Source: Echinococcus granulosus (lineage: Eukaryota > Platyhelminthes > Cestoda > Cyclophyllidea > Taeniidae). From it: a DNA stretch of 64,000 nt. This document shows, in pieces, positions 13,301 to 28,300 of this stretch. The notes beneath the pieces are model-generated. The model made no database searches. It worked only from the letters and a program-made list of their open reading frames with translations, and was not told where the DNA came from. The stretch is taken from positions 534,644 through 598,643 of the forward strand of contig NW_020170424.1 of the NCBI RefSeq assembly GCF_000524195.1, given 5' to 3'. How positions within the stretch are numbered: the stretch's first letter is position 1; each line of letters begins with the position of its first letter. The position numbers and the translations under genes are program-made.

Positions 13301-16300
13301 AGTTTGTGAGTCTACTGTTAGGTTTCTTTAGCATCTCTTCTCCTTTTCTCACCATCTGCGTTGGTCGTTCTTATTCCTCCAACCCCTCCTCCCCCCCCAA
13401 AAAAACACTCGTAGCTAATGTATTTTTTTTCTACTCGGGAGTGGTGACTGCTGAATAGAGCTAATTAAATCTCCTGCTAAAAGAAGTTGGTGTCTTACTT
13501 GAGTCCTCACCAGGAACGGTGTTTGGGCTTATTTTGGTGAAGAAAAATGATAAGCCTCCCTTACCTGCGTAACTACGACAGCAAACAGTGGAAGATTTTT
13601 TTCCTTTTATTTGTTGCACCTAAAAGCGGTTATAAAAAAGAGGCTTTTCAGAACATACAACTAACACGGAATTTTTTAAAACACAAAGGAAGCGTTTTTA
13701 ATTACTTGGGTGAGATAAGAAATATTGTTTTTACTTAAGGTGTTTGTGGTGGAGTTGAGCCAGATGCCTAAAATCTATGCCCACTTTAGGCAAATTTTTA
13801 TGAGAAATTTTACCCACTAATGATTTTCTGAAGATTTTATGTGCTACTCTTGACTTATCGCATTATCGATCACTGTTCCTCCCTGATCCCATATCGACTT
13901 TTTAGGGGAAACTTTTTAATAACCAATCAAAATCGAACCGGTAGAGGGAACTTCCCTTGCAGTATGCTAATGTAAGCAATTTAAGTTAAAACGCTTTCTG
14001 GAAATAAAAATATTGCTCTTTTTTCACATGCAAGCAAACTGTCGTGAGCATGACAGCCAGGAGACAATTCAATGACACGATAAAAAGTCGACGTTGGTGA
14101 TGAATAGGAATATCATTTTTCGACCCTTTTTCTTTCATTTGAACAGCGACTGAGATTAAAGAAAAGCAAAAACGTCCACACACGCATGAAAGGAGACGCA
14201 AAAACAAATATGCGACTTAGTTGTTGAGAATGGTTTGTCAACCATCTACCCGAGCAAATGAATGAACTGTTACAATAAAAAAATTGACCAAAAAATTCGA
14301 GTTTTTATATTTATGGAATTTAGGATCCGAAACGAAAGGTTTAAAAGATAAAGAGTGTAGGGGTTTGCATGTCTATCCAAACGGAAAATGAGTGGAATTT
14401 GCAGAAGTTAGAGAGGGAGGGGAAGGGGAAGAAGTGAAGTGTTAAGCCGCCCACCGGATGATCGCCGGAGAGATAATTGAAATTTTTACCATACTCAGTA
14501 AGAAGGTTTTGCGTAAATGGTTTTGGATTTTGCAGGATAAACAACGAGCAAAAAACCAGTGAATTGGAGAATTTGAGGGAACCAAATGCAGTTTATTGAA
14601 TTTTCGTCATGTTAAACTTTAAGTTATTTACTTGTCCTCAAAACCCAAAATTGTAGCTAAATTTGTTTTTAACAAAGAGATAAAGATGATGTGGCTTTAA
14701 GTCTTTCAATATATTGCGTAAAGGAGGACTGGGAGGCCACTAGCACGACAATAGCTTTTTCAGCAGAGAGGTTTTGAAATTGCAGAGATACCTAATCTCC
14801 TTCTTTTTTTAAACGTCGTCATTAATTATTCTTCTCCTTCGACTATCACATCGCGGTTGGCGAATTGTAAACCAAAAAAGCCAGGAACGGCAGTCTTTAA
14901 ATTTTATGCTGGTAGGCATGTATTTGATCTCATTGTTCACAGTTCATTCCATTTTACCTGTACTCTCCTCCTGATTTTGACCTGTACTTGTGAGGGCAGG
15001 ATTAGTTAATTGGTTTTGTACATCTTAAGGCTAGACTATGGTTCACAAAAAAGTGTATTTTGAATGAAATTCTCTCTATTCATTGAGTTACCACGTCTGT
15101 ATTGTTACCTATGACAGCTCCCAAACTAAATCATTACATTACCACTCTGGAAAATAAAGCATACCTTCGGCACAGGCTGATTTTAAAAGGGCGAAAAATT
15201 TGATCGTTTCGTGCGGGTAAATAAAAAAGACAGACAATTCTGCTATTTTACAGCAAAAAGGCATTTTTATTATTTTCGACAATGTGCCATCTATTCGACT
15301 GCTTGGCAGGAAAGTTAAACCTCCATTTAAGGAGTATGTTAAACTAACTAAGCATGTCAAAAAGCTGCATCTATAGCTTTCTTATTTTGACAATAAATAA
15401 TAACTTTAAATATGCTATTCCTCAAAAAATTGCTCTTATTTCCGTGTGGCGCATTGCCATTCTAGTTACGAATTATTTAGTAGGTAAAATTCAGTTTTAA
15501 TTTAAAACAATCACTTAATTTAAAAGTTAGTTACATTTTAGATTGTTATTTATGACCTATGCGGGAAGGGAATTCCCAAAATTAACTGCTAAATTTTCTA
15601 GCATACATCAACTCGAACGTGACATATAATTATTTTTACTTATTTCATATAAGTACCGCGTTTATAGCAACTATTTTAGCCATGTTTTGCATAATCCTAC
15701 TCTGAGATGAAACGAACTAGTTTATTATTTTCCATTTTCTGCTTTTTAACGTATAAAATTGCAAATCAATAGAAACCGAGTACTAACGAACCATTGCAAA
15801 AACATTTGAATTCGCTGATTAAATTGCTTGCCCAGGGATGGGTTGGATTCCAAGAAAAGTTAGAGACCATTTGAACCCTAGAGGTTCTGATTTATGCGGT
15901 GCATGTAAAGGCAAGCTGATATTAGCGGATCGGCGTTTTCTACCCTCCTTTGGGCGGTAATCGATAGGCGGTTTCTCCACTGTTCTGGTAGAATAACATA
16001 ATCGAGGTCGTATTCAAACCTCGCTTTGATTGGTCATTTTTCACGCTAAAATTTCATTCATGATAGCTGATTTAATTGCCTTATTGGCTGATTCTCGGCC
16101 AATCAGAGAGACTGGCGATGTCGATTTTACTACCTATTACTTCTTCAATATTAGCATAACTCACCTTGGCAGTGTAATCCGTGAACGACAAAAGCTTTAA
16201 AATGTGCTTTTGAGGCACAAAATCATTTCCTTATTTTCTCTCCATTTAATACAAAAATAGTCTACTTTTATAAATGAATTTGGAATTAGATAAATTGGTC

Positions 16301-19300
16301 TTTAAAAATGTCCAAATTTGTAAATCTAATTTGAGAAGTCAATTTTCTTTTCCATCGTGTGCGACGCGGCTGGTCGCGCGACAGGGACAAGTCTCAATGG
16401 CTAAGGCATGGCTAAAAATCCCTATTTTTTCTTTTAATCTTCGTCATTCACCTTCTATTCAGAGACGTGAAAAACAAGCTATTTTAGTAGACAGCACGTG
16501 CTTGCCTGTGGCAATTTGCATAGACGACAATTGTCTCACAGTGGTGAATAAATAATCTCCTCTTTCTGTTGGGAGGAAAAAAGATATTCCTATTTAGGCA
16601 GTGATAGAATCCATCTGTTTATTCGTTTTAATTAGCCTTTTCAAACCCAATGGCAAGCCAGCACGAAATGGGGGTTACCTGTCTGATTAAATGCCATTTA
16701 TAGGCATTTCTTAATTCAAACCATAACTCTCCGCGCATTATAAAGGCCTAAATGGATGCACACCCCTATTGGAGATTGCGATACTGCTGTTGGAACACTC
16801 CATCAGTTGCCCGTGGAGTGTGTTAGTGGGAGGGCCCCAGTGAACACTGAAATGGCGATTAATTGACATCTTAATTTTAAAATCAGCATTTTTCTACTGC
16901 TCTGTCGGTTTTATGCTCTTTTTTTGCCGTTCAAGCATTTGCAAGCATGCAGTGATGCAATTGGGCTGAGTTGCCAGGGCCCAGATAAAGCCAAATGTGG
17001 GGACAAAATAACGCTACCCTCTTTTTTATGTGGGGCAAATATCTCCACTACAGCGGACAAACACATCATGGTGACAGGTTGCCCAAAGTAGTGGGACCAT
17101 TTATTGCCCACTTAAGCATCACATTCATAATTTTGATCTCTACCTCATGCTCAATTTCATTTCTGTCCAATTATTCAGCTACAAACTTGGGATTAAAAAA
17201 AAAACATTTTTCAGTGTTTTAATCACTAAAAATTGCGAATTTTTAATTGGTAGAGTCCCCATGCGTCACCTAGGCTGAAGTCAGAGTGGTATCGATTTAC
17301 TGGCTTCACATGTGTCACCACGTGGGAGAAATCGATAATCAATACAACAGCTCGTCTATTCAAAACTTTGCCATCACTTTATTTACCGTTTTTGCAGCTA
17401 TCGTAGAATCTTATCTGTCATCTAGACTCTTTAAAATTATTTTTTATAATATTCTCCCCAATGGAGACAAGTCTAAACAGGTAGAATAAACGAATCCACT
17501 TATGCTGACCTCGTTAAACACAGAGAGTTGGCTTTGAGGTTAAACTATATCAAAACACGTTAAGCAGACTTAATAACGGAAGAGAGATCGTTCTGACGAT
17601 GATGATTGAATAACCTTAAACTGTCTAGGAAGCAAAATCACAATGCCCTGAATGACCCTATCATGCGTGAGGATAAAGTTACGAGCTCCCACTCGTGTTT
17701 CGCCAGAGCGCAGGCTGCCGGCAGTTGCCAGTACTGCCAGAACGTGAAAAGTGAAGGCGACGCGAGGGTCGAATGCTTTAACTGACTTGCATCTGCGTTG
17801 CTGTGATTGGCTCGCCCCCAAATCGAGATGTAGAAAGACAGGCCAGCCAATAAGTCGCATGCTCGGCACGCTGATTGGCTTAGGCACTCACGTGCGCCTG
17901 TCTGCCTCACACACACCTGAGCACGCACGCTTATACCCGGAAAGGGCAAACACGTGCGTACGTTTGTGTGCGCATGTCTGTGTGTCCACTTATAATCATC
18001 CCCACACATTGCTTACGTGCGTGCGTGTGTGTCTATGCGACTGCATAAATTGTCCACTAGCTGGAGCATGTAGTAGCTCAGTTCTTGAAACACCCGCTTA
18101 AGTACATTTATATTATATTTAGGTATATACATATATATATATATATATACATACATATTCACACCTTTCGGGAGAGAGCTTGGGTGATATACGCGCGAGA
18201 CGGCTCTACAAATTGGACTTACCGCTCCTTATCCTCCTCTCAACTATGTGGATTACTTGTGGATAATACCAGTGCCAATAACAGCACATACGCGCTGCTT
18301 GTAGCCAGAAAGCACTGCACACAACCTCATCCTCCTTCTGTGGCGGCTTGCGTATGTGGCGATTCTGCTGTATCCTAGGCCGAAAAGAGTCCAAAATTAT
18401 TGAGATACAGCGTCATTCCAAGTCCTCTGTTGACATCCTACCTGCAGTCACCACCGAACCGGCTTCGAGTTTGGCTAGTCTGTGTTGTGACGATTGTCGA
18501 AGGCTCTCTTGGAATAAGTCTAACGGTCACGCCACTGACAATCCGTCTCGACGACATTCGACTCCCTATTTTGAGGTTGATTTTGAGACGGGACGCCGTC
18601 CCACGTTAGTTGTCGAGGCCACAGCCCGTCTAGCCGTCGCAGAAGCTGTGGATCTGGAACATAGTCGGCGGAGTTCGAGTGTCAGTACTCAGGCTGTCTA
18701 CAAGCCTCTAGGAGGGATGGTGAATCGACGCAAAGTGATGCCTGGAAGGAAATCCGATCCTGTCGAAGTTAGACCACGCTCCCTAGTAGTTGATCTTCCC
18801 GTTGAAGGCGAATCCCCCTCCAGATGTGCTCCTACGGATCGAAAGAAGACAGGATTCATAAAATTACGCTCCTCTGGCTCCTCCTTCCGTAAACGGATGC
18901 TAACTAGAAAGAGTGATAGGAGTGGCCTTTCTCGACTCAATTTCATGTCTCGAAGCAGACCGAAGGGATGTGGTGATACCACAACCTCTCAAATGCAAAC
19001 CATCCCCCTGAAAAGTGCTAGAATGACTCCCAGCTCACGACGTGATTCCCTCTACATTTTTAGCCATACCGATGAACCCATTGTCACACCGTTCGCACAA
19101 ATTCTGGCCAGTCTCCGAAAGGTCCGTGCAAACTTTATATGTCTCACCAATGTGCACAGCTCGAAGGAGTAAGTTCACTCTTCTCCCCTCCGTCTTTGTA
19201 CGGGGAGGAAAGAACATAATTACCATGCCCTATTCTACTTTCCTTGCTCCTAATTGCTTTGGCTTTGTGCCTCTAACTTTTTATCTCCCTACCTTCCTTA

Positions 19301-22300
19301 CCCACCGCCACCTATAAGACCGCGTTTTACTATTTTTGAGTTAAGAATAGTAGTCGAATGATGGAGTCCCATTTATCTCTCCACCCAGTTTTTCGGTTTG
19401 GTTGCTGTCAAATGCCAGTACTAAACTTCGAGTCGGTTTTGTTTCCAAAGGCGTTTTTTCGAAGTAAAAGTAGTGAGTGGAGGCACAAGTAAGGAAGCCT
19501 ATTTTTGAGTCACAATACCACCCCCATCTCCCCTCTCTCCTTTTCCCAAGGCTAGTGAGAAATTCTCGCCATAAATCTTGATTTTTAAAGTGGGATTTTT
19601 TTTCACGCATTACCATGTACGTCTATTTTTGTGAAGATTAATAAAAGCAAGATTTAAGGATAATTCGACCTTGGATTGATAAACGGTATTCCCCTCTTTA
19701 TCCCCTTCGCCCTTGTAGGGGCTTTCACGGCGTCCCAGACGGGTCACGTGGGTCGTAACTGCTAAAAGTAGTCATTTCAGACGGTGATTAAGTGGCGGCG
19801 GATGTGGCCATAGCTCAAGCATGTAAATGTTGCCCAATGACAGTACTAATGAGTCTCCACACCTAATCGGTCCTATTTCCGGAAACTAAGGCGACCTCAT
19901 CTCATCACGTGATCTAGATTGGAGTAATTCCAAGAAGAGATGCAAGTACTGGTTAAACTCGCTCCTCCAAATTACCTCGTTCCACTAATTCACTGAATTA
20001 ACAAGGCTTGAACACCCACTTCACCCCATTGGTCCATTCAAGCTCGGTGGTTGCCTGTGTACATTCGTATGTGATTAATTTTCCATAGCCCCAGACACAT
20101 GCTGGAGAATTCCCAGAACTCTTCACCTGAATGATTGTTCATCTCATCAGAGAAGGTCGAACCCTATTATAAGTGGAATTGAGGTCACTCTTACCCTCAT
20201 TTAAGGGGGGTACTTGTGCGTGGGTGCTGTAAACGAGGTGTGGTTAAACGAAATCCACCAATTACAGCCTTTGTTTTTTATCTGGAAGAATTAGTGTTTT
20301 ACCTCGGGTTATTTGTTGTTTACTTGTATTTCATATCCACGTGGATGCGCTTGCATAGAGGAGGGTGAGACAGCCTGGCTCCTTTCAGTTCTTAAGTCTA
20401 ACTTTTTCATATTATTGGCACAGTCGGTTATTAATCAACCATCAAGCAAATGTCAATCATGTGTTGGCACATTTATGAACTTTAATTTTAATTGATTAAA
20501 CATATCTATCTTTTTTGTCTCATACCTTCACACCAACTTCCTCGGTAAAAATACGCCAATCTACTGTGGTCTAGACATTTTTCCTTTATTCTTATGGTTT
20601 CTTCGTTTTCTTCCTTCCGTTAAGGGGTGTGTCTTGTTATTTAAAATATCACAACAATGTGTCCCTTAGTGTTTTGATTTATCTTTGTTATCTTCGGTAG
20701 CTCCATATTCATATGTCTTTCAGGAGGTAAAAGAAAAGCCTCTGTTTTGGAGCATTTATATTTTTTCCTCTTCCCTTTTGCCATGCTGTTTGGCATGTTT
20801 ATTAAAAAGTATGACATATCAAAAACGCCATTTTAAATAGCAAATTCTATTGTAAGTTTCGCCTTTTTCCACAGTTCTCTCATTAAGACTAGTTTGAGAC
20901 GAAGTTATCACATTGTGGATAAACTTTAGTAAATAATTAATTCACTTTCTAAGGCGAAACTCTAAACCCATTCTCTTCAAAAGAGACATCCCATTTAAGG
21001 TTTGAAAATTGTTAAACTAGGATTGATGGTGTTGAAAGAAGTCTTGAATATCTTAGATTCCTACCTCCTCCTGTAGTACACATTGTCACAGCACATGTGA
21101 CAAAGGTCAAATTTTTGGAACAAAGACAGGTATACGTCAATTTAATATGGCACAGAAGCCCACTTTTCTTCTCTCTCTCTCTCTCTCCCCACCTCTTTTC
21201 AAGGTTGGGCAAGTGTGGTTTTGGAAAAGGTTATTTACTCCTTTTTCCCTTCCTTTTCTTTTTGCCCAGTCAAATTCTACCAATGCGAATAGTTGAGATT
21301 GTGAAGCTATTCGTCTTCATATGACATACTTTATCAGGCTGTGATAATCTGAGAAATTCTTCATTACCGGTGGCTAGGTGTTTATACAAACGGCGTGTCA
21401 GGCGATGCCTGTTTAAGCCCTTTCTCCTGCCGCCACCCTCTACGGCATCTTTTTTTCATTCCTTTCCTTCGACTTCACATGGTTGCCGACCGGACATTAC
21501 CATAAAAGCCACCAAGGTGACTAAGCACTGGCACTGTCATCGTCGCCATGGCGAATTGGAATGGGTGTGCTTTGTTGCCTACTTCCCGCCTACGTTCTTC
21601 TCAAATTATTCACCCTTCGGAAGTTTATGCCTTGCGGAAGTTGTGGAAGAATTCCGCGATTTCATTTAAACGGAATTAATCAGCTGTGGGTTAATTTTCC
21701 TCTTCAATCTGGGAAAAAATGAAAAAGAGGTGAAGTAGTGCTAATCGCTAAAAAATTATGTAAACAATCATAAGTATATTTCAATCTATGTCCTATGTCT
21801 TGCAGGGCATAGGACAGTTATCCAATCTGCAGATGAGGTTCGGGAATCATGAACAGTCCAAAGAAATTGTGAATCACAATTAGCACAAACCTTTTTTTTC
21901 TTAATTGTCATAAAATAAATTTTGAATGACATGATGTGAATAAGTTTAGTAACCCGTAAGTCAAGAAATTGGGTTACAATGTCAAAACGATCAGTAGACT
22001 TTAAAAGACTGGTTTATTACCTGGAGATCTTAATGTGGAAAAGTGGTTTATTACCTTTTTTCCTCTTTCCGCAAAAAAGGAAGCGTGCCTTTTCCGTTTC
22101 ATCTTTGCAAAAAATGGATGAGACAAATTAATTTTGTCTTCCACTGTTTTTGAAGGAGTAGTAAAGGGGTATGTGAATTTTTAGCTGTCGCTTACAACTT
22201 GATTTCATCTTGCAGCTACTGTAGAAGGTATATCTCTTTCCTTCTTCTAAAAATTCCCTTCTAATCAAAGAAGACGCATCTATGTAGACTGTTTTCGGCC

Positions 22301-25300
22301 TCTATAGGCAGTCACCTGTCCACAAAAAACTTTCCTCCGGCACAGAAACAGATAAGTGGAGAGGCGGATACAGTGATCAGGTTGCCTGTCTTTGCGTTGG
22401 TATTGCTGGATTTGATGGTTGTGGTTGCAGCAGTGGGTGGCCCAAATTTATGAGCCGCGTGACCCCCCGTGACCTTAAAAATTGACACGCCTCCAGCTCT
22501 GCTTATTCTCTAATTTCTCCTCTCCTCTTCGTTTTAGTTCCCGATTCGGAACCTCTCATGCTGAAGAGCCACGGCGAATCCCATGTCCCGGTGAGTTCGT
22601 GGAAAGCACCCTTCTCGTCTTTGTTCTTTTTTACAAAAGTGCATCATGGTTTTACTGTCTTTTTTTAAATCATATTTCCGAGGATTTTTATGGGGGAGAA
22701 CCGGAAAGTAGTTTCCTGGAGGTTGATAATACCTATCGTTGAGTTTCTTGTTACTAAAAGAATGGTTTTTTTGCAGTTTAGTTTGAGGTGCTTTACTTGG
22801 CTATTATCCAGACTCGTCACTGATTAGTTGAAATTTTTGCCTATTTGCAATTGCAGACGACCCTCCCAACAGCCTGGCTGTGGAGACCTTGGAGGAATTA
22901 GAATGGTGTCTGGAACGGCTAGAGAGCATTCAGACCCACCGATCTGTCAGTGATATGGCCTCCAGTAAGGTTAGTGACCCTGAGATTTCTAACGAATTTT
23001 TACGTTAAAAAATAAGAAAAAGTGGTGTAGAATTGTGATGAGGTGTTACTTGTTTACAAATGGGTAATATTGAAGGTTCGAGGATGTGTGGCACTAAAGC
23101 ATCCATTTCTTACCATTTCTGAATGTCGAAGAAGTGCTTTTGCAACTTCTGAATTTTCAGGACCGTGAAAATGCATTGGATGACAGCATAACTTTCAAAC
23201 TAGCCTACGGTTCAACTCAAGGGTTGCTGCAAATGATTCCCTTCAAAAAAATTCTTCAAGTGCTTATTACTGAAATTCGAAGTCTTTACCTTGAAGCCTT
23301 GCTGAAAACATCAAGCTTTCATACCTATTTATGAAAGTAGAAGGAATAGGCATGGTTTATTACGATTACATGCCTACTGTAATAAGTCAAAACAAATATT
23401 TGAAGTTAATTTTACTCTTCTAGTCTTCTTTTCGAACCACCTGTGGTCAAAGTTCTACCACCTAATCCACTTGAAACCCCTAATTGGAATTTTGCATGGG
23501 GTAGAATGACCTTCCTGTTGTTGTAATCGAATTTGCTCATTTTTATTACTCCCCACTTGGAGAGCTCCTTCTAAGAGTTTCTAACCTGAAATTGTCCGAA
23601 ATTCCACTAGCGATGGCAGCTGGAATCTCTACTCCTCCCTCCCGTTCAGGTTAATGTAGGAACAAGGTGGGGGCCTCAATTGATAATGCAGTAGGTTTCA
23701 TTCCTGATTACTGAGCTGCCACTGTGGTGAGGAAGTGAAATGGGGACTTGTAACCCACTTTTGCCTTTATTTCCCAACCATCTACCTATCCATCTACTTA
23801 CTTATCTATCTATCAGCCTACCCACCTATCATCTGCGTATCTATTTGCCTATCCACCTACCTCGCTCCCTTGTTCACTCCTCTACATGATGTCTGTGCGA
23901 GCGTGATGCATCGGCCGTGCCAGCCAATGGTGGTGCGGCGTTTTGACCGAGAGAAAAGTGTTTTGTGGATGGACGCGCATGCATCCACTCAAACACGTAG
24001 GCCTGGACCGTACTGGCAGCTTCTTTCCGCATCAATAGTTGGCTGCTACTACTGTTGCTGCCACCGCTGGCTCTAGGGGCTGTGCTTGAATACGCCCCTA
24101 TCAATGCAAACTTTCGTTCAAGTTTTTCACCTCGAGAATGCTTCTCCATCCTTCGAAAGGGGAAATCAAGAAGCGTTTGATTGAATTTATCTTTGGGAGA
24201 AATTCTAAACAACTTATCCTCCGTGTCCTGTTCTCACTGCACAATTTCTGAATGCACACGCTTTTGTGTACACTTGTAGACATTTCAGAGGTCTTAAGAT
24301 TTTTCAAACAAAGTTGAGCCACTTTTTAAATTTTAACTAGTTTAAAAGTGCTTTGGATGGTTTTGGGGAAGTTCAGCTTGATTAATCCAGTTTCAAAATC
24401 CCCCTTCTGAAAGAAAGAAATGGTTATTTTTCTACTGGCATTCTGTGCACCCACTTTATGGTTTATTCAGGTGCTTATCTTTTTCTTGATAACACTGTCA
24501 TTTTTATTTTAAATTATTCCTAAAAGTGTTGACTTTTGTTGGGACATTTACCATTTATCATTTATCTTTCATCTGTTTCTTTCGACTTAGGAGGAATAAG
24601 CGCTATTTATTGGTGCATTTATGAGTCATTTTTGGGAAGACTTATTCGTTTAATTTAAGTTTTAAAATACTCCAAACTGTCTCAAAATTGGCAATTTTCC
24701 TCACTTCTTTTTTTCCGATTCTACGTGCGAATCTCGATAATATCAGATAACCAAAAAGTGCGGTACACCTAGCTGCACCAAATTGCACACAACTGTTTAC
24801 ATGCATTGTTAGCCCCTGGATAGATATGCATCGGGCTGCTGATGCCCATTCATAGTCCTCTGTATTGTCTTAACACCATTTCAAACCCCCATGCTATAAA
24901 ATGCCGGTAGCACGTAACGGAGGACTTGATTCAAGCCCCTCTGCTATACGAACCGAATTTTTTTTCGGTTCCAAGGCTGTAGAGGCTTTTCATCAGATTT
25001 GTTGCATAGAATTCGGAGAAGGCGTGGTAGGTGGTAAAAGAATATATCTCCTGCTCAGGGGAATTCAGAAAGCCTTTCTTTCCTTTATCAGCTAGAATTA
25101 TGTGTTGCTACTGGCTGGATTAATTTAAGATTAAAGTATCAAGAGGATCAATCACCAGCTTTTAACCGAAAAGCTAAAATAAACTGATCGTACCTGAAAA
25201 AATGGGAAGGAAAAGTCATGGTATAAGTTGGGCAAATGGTCCCATTTACATGCATTATTAGTCACATATGTAGCCTCACTATTCTTAGATTCCTAACCGA

Positions 25301-28300
25301 CTTACTTGGGACAAGAAATTACGTTTTGTTGCATATCAACGTTAAGAGAACAAAAAAGTGATCACTGATTCTGCCCAAATGATCCACTCACTACCCCCTC
25401 AGCACTTCGAAGGCAGTCAGCGAATCCTTCGCAGAGGTCACGCCATCTCTTTGTGTGGTGAACTGTGAATGGAAGGGCAAAAAGGTACGATCAACATCCA
25501 ACGACTCGATACGATGCACCTTGAAGATGTGGAGGAAAAACCGTTCCCTTAGAACCAGCCGAAGCCAGTAGATCAGACAGGAGGGAGGCATTTTCCTATT
25601 CACACCACTGCAAGTGGGTGGATTTGTAATTTGGAATGGGAAGGAGATGCTGGCTTTACTTCATCATCTGTATTCCTTCCGCACTTATCAATAACTATCA
25701 GCTTTTTTTGGGATTAGACCGTCATATCCAAAATAGAAGAAATAGTGAGAAGGAAATGGGAGTGGCTAGCCTGTTTACTTCTAGAGACAAATCCTTTGCA
25801 AAAGTGGCATTCACAGCAGACTTGTATCACGTTGGGAAAAGATTATAGGATGTCATTGGTGTTTCAATAAACAAAATATTTCTAGGAGTTTTTTGAAGTA
25901 GCGTCTCGAGTCTTTCCTGAAGGCGGATTATGTATTGTCGATGCGCACAAGAGCTTGGGGGGCTGCTGGCAGCAGAAGTACAAAGGCGGAGCCTTCAGTG
26001 CCCGCAAAACCAAAACGACGAGTCAAACAAGTAGTCAAAGTATTACACACATTTCCACTTGTTTAACATAATCGACTTGTGAGGAAAGTCTTAACAACCG
26101 TCGTCCTTTTATTTTGGAGAGGGAGTAGTCCATGATGGGTTGATTGCGTCGGTCATGGTGCTTTCTTTTCTCCTTCTCAAAAGAACTGACACAAATGGCA
26201 TTTCTAGCGCATAAGACGACCAAGACACCAGCTAAAAAGGGGGTTTTTGAAAATTCTGTATTTCTTTTTTCCTTCTTTTTTAATAATCATTCGCGCTCGA
26301 GCTCCAAACTACCGCCTGCGAAGGCATGCACAACCCAGCGTCAGACGGGTGATATCTAACAGTTGATTTGGCAAAAAAAGCTCCAAAAATGTGAAATCTA
26401 ACAATTTTTATGGTTGCCAGTTGGCTGAAACCTTGCCTACTATGTGGTATATATTGCATTCAAAATGTCGTGTCTTAAATCTTTATTTTTTCCTAGTATG
26501 AATAACTTATTACGAGTAATAAGGCGGAGTTTTTTTTGTTTTTTTCATCTCTAGCTTTTGGTTGCAAAAAACTGCCTTTTTGTGTAGGAAAATAAGATAC
26601 TATTAGACCATTGCATCTTTCCTTGGCTGTAAAAAGCCTGTTTTACAGATGATTTTTGGGTAAAATTTGGTGTGATCTTATTTAGTATTCTGAATAAAAG
26701 TACTTAAAAGTGATTTTGTGTTGGTGTAACGCTTCAACTGTTAGTTTTGACATCGGGCAACTTAGGGCCCCGCCACTGTATCTCCACCGGGTGGCCTGGA
26801 CTCTGAGTTATGCCAGTAGCCCCCACGCCCCTCTTCGGGTCAGCAATACGCATTCTCCCGAAGCGTCAGGTCTTCTTTCGTCTTCAGAAAACTCTTGAGG
26901 CGCTACAACACTGCAGAGATTCAAGTTTGAGAGAATTCATGGGAATTTTTTACCATTTTTTATGACCAAGAGATACGCGAAAGAATGGTGATAGTGGCAT
27001 TCCAAAGTATGGCGACGATTTAAAACTTTCACTTCCAAAAACGCAAGATTGTGTAAATATGTCTTTTTTTTTGCAGAGATTATTTACTTTAAAGCTGACT
27101 TGTTTTGTTTACCCTCGCCATTTCCCACACGGAAAGTACCATCTACTATTCTACCTCATAAAGCATAACTCCTATTACCTTAATCGGAAGTGACACGTTT
27201 CTGGGTCTATCCATTTCCATTTATGTTGACATTTTGGTATTGTCTGTCTCCAATCCCTTTCTAAGTATTCCCTTGCAATCCACGTCAGCACTAAGATGTC
27301 GTGGTACTGGACCATTCACCATATTCGGCCTTCAGCACGTTGCATCCACAGACTGCATTAATTTAGATTGTCCATTCCTCTTTTCTCATTCTGAGAATCG
27401 GTTGAAGAAGTATAAACTTTTAACTTTGTGGAGTACCTTGAGACATTGCACCAAGGTCTTCTTTCTGGTCAATAGAAACTCAAGAGAGGTTTTGACGTTT
27501 TTTTGCTCTGTAACTCTCCATTTGACTTTGAGATGAAGTGGACGAAAACATGGTTGACAAAAGGTTCTAAAGAATTTCTAGCCTCTTAAGAAATAAAAAG
27601 GATTTTTGCCACCCAACATCTGTGATCGACAGCTATTAACTCACTATGGGTTTTTGAGTAGGTCATGCCATCAAACATCCTGAATAGGCATTTATTCTGC
27701 ATTTTTGCCTAGCCAGCAAATGGGAGGATGAGTATCCTTCCATTAAAGCTTTTGATGGGAGTCAAGAATTTCGGATATCTAGCAAACTTGGTTCCTTTTT
27801 CATTCATGCAATAGGAGGAAGTCAGAAGTTATCAACTTCGCCCGTTTTTATCAGAGTCATAGTGGAAAATTGGTTATCTCATCCCTCAAACGATATCTCT
27901 TATCCAGATCAAGTAATACAATACAAGTGCCCCCTGGTAAAAAAACCACTTTACGTCTACTTTGCTATTCTAAACTCAGACAACTTATCACCAGTATAGT
28001 CTGGTGTATTTGAGTGTCGTAGGCTAATGAAGAATGTATTTCAAGTAGTTGTGGTACCGGGCCTCAGGTAAAAGTGTGATGCTGGTAGCACCAAAGTCTG
28101 CAAGAAACCTATGCATACATCAAAAATGGACCGACATAGTTTTTTTGTCCACTAAAAATGAGATGATTTTAGACTTATAGTTCTCCTGATAAATGTCAAA
28201 GTTTTTTCGACAACTTAGCTGTCCAGCTCTTATATTATCTATCATTAGAATGGATCCGTAAACCCATCTTTAGAGTGTAAAAAACTCCAGGTGACAATTC

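Larger units (their letters stand above)
3563..18353. other. Long PDE4 intron up to the form B exon
   Basis: The full form A intron is 3563-19063 (15.5 kb). AT-rich. Contains the hairpin at 8741, scattered CCAAT-rich patches (for example 16020-16110) and the promoter-like end at 17650-18353. No coding homology found in the short ORFs. Confidence 0.7.

Noticed and set aside
18119..18165. TATA-rich stretch as a TATA box
   Set aside because: It is a microsatellite; no defined initiation site can be read from it.
18085..18378. 97-codon plus-strand ORF overlapping the PDE4 form B start
   Set aside because: Its N-terminal part translates the TA microsatellite; the rest is probably 5'UTR of form B.
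21370..21669. 99-codon ORF and a GCCATGG start as a short-form PDE4 first exon
   Set aside because: No donor in the phase required by exon 22538 or 22857 and no homology.
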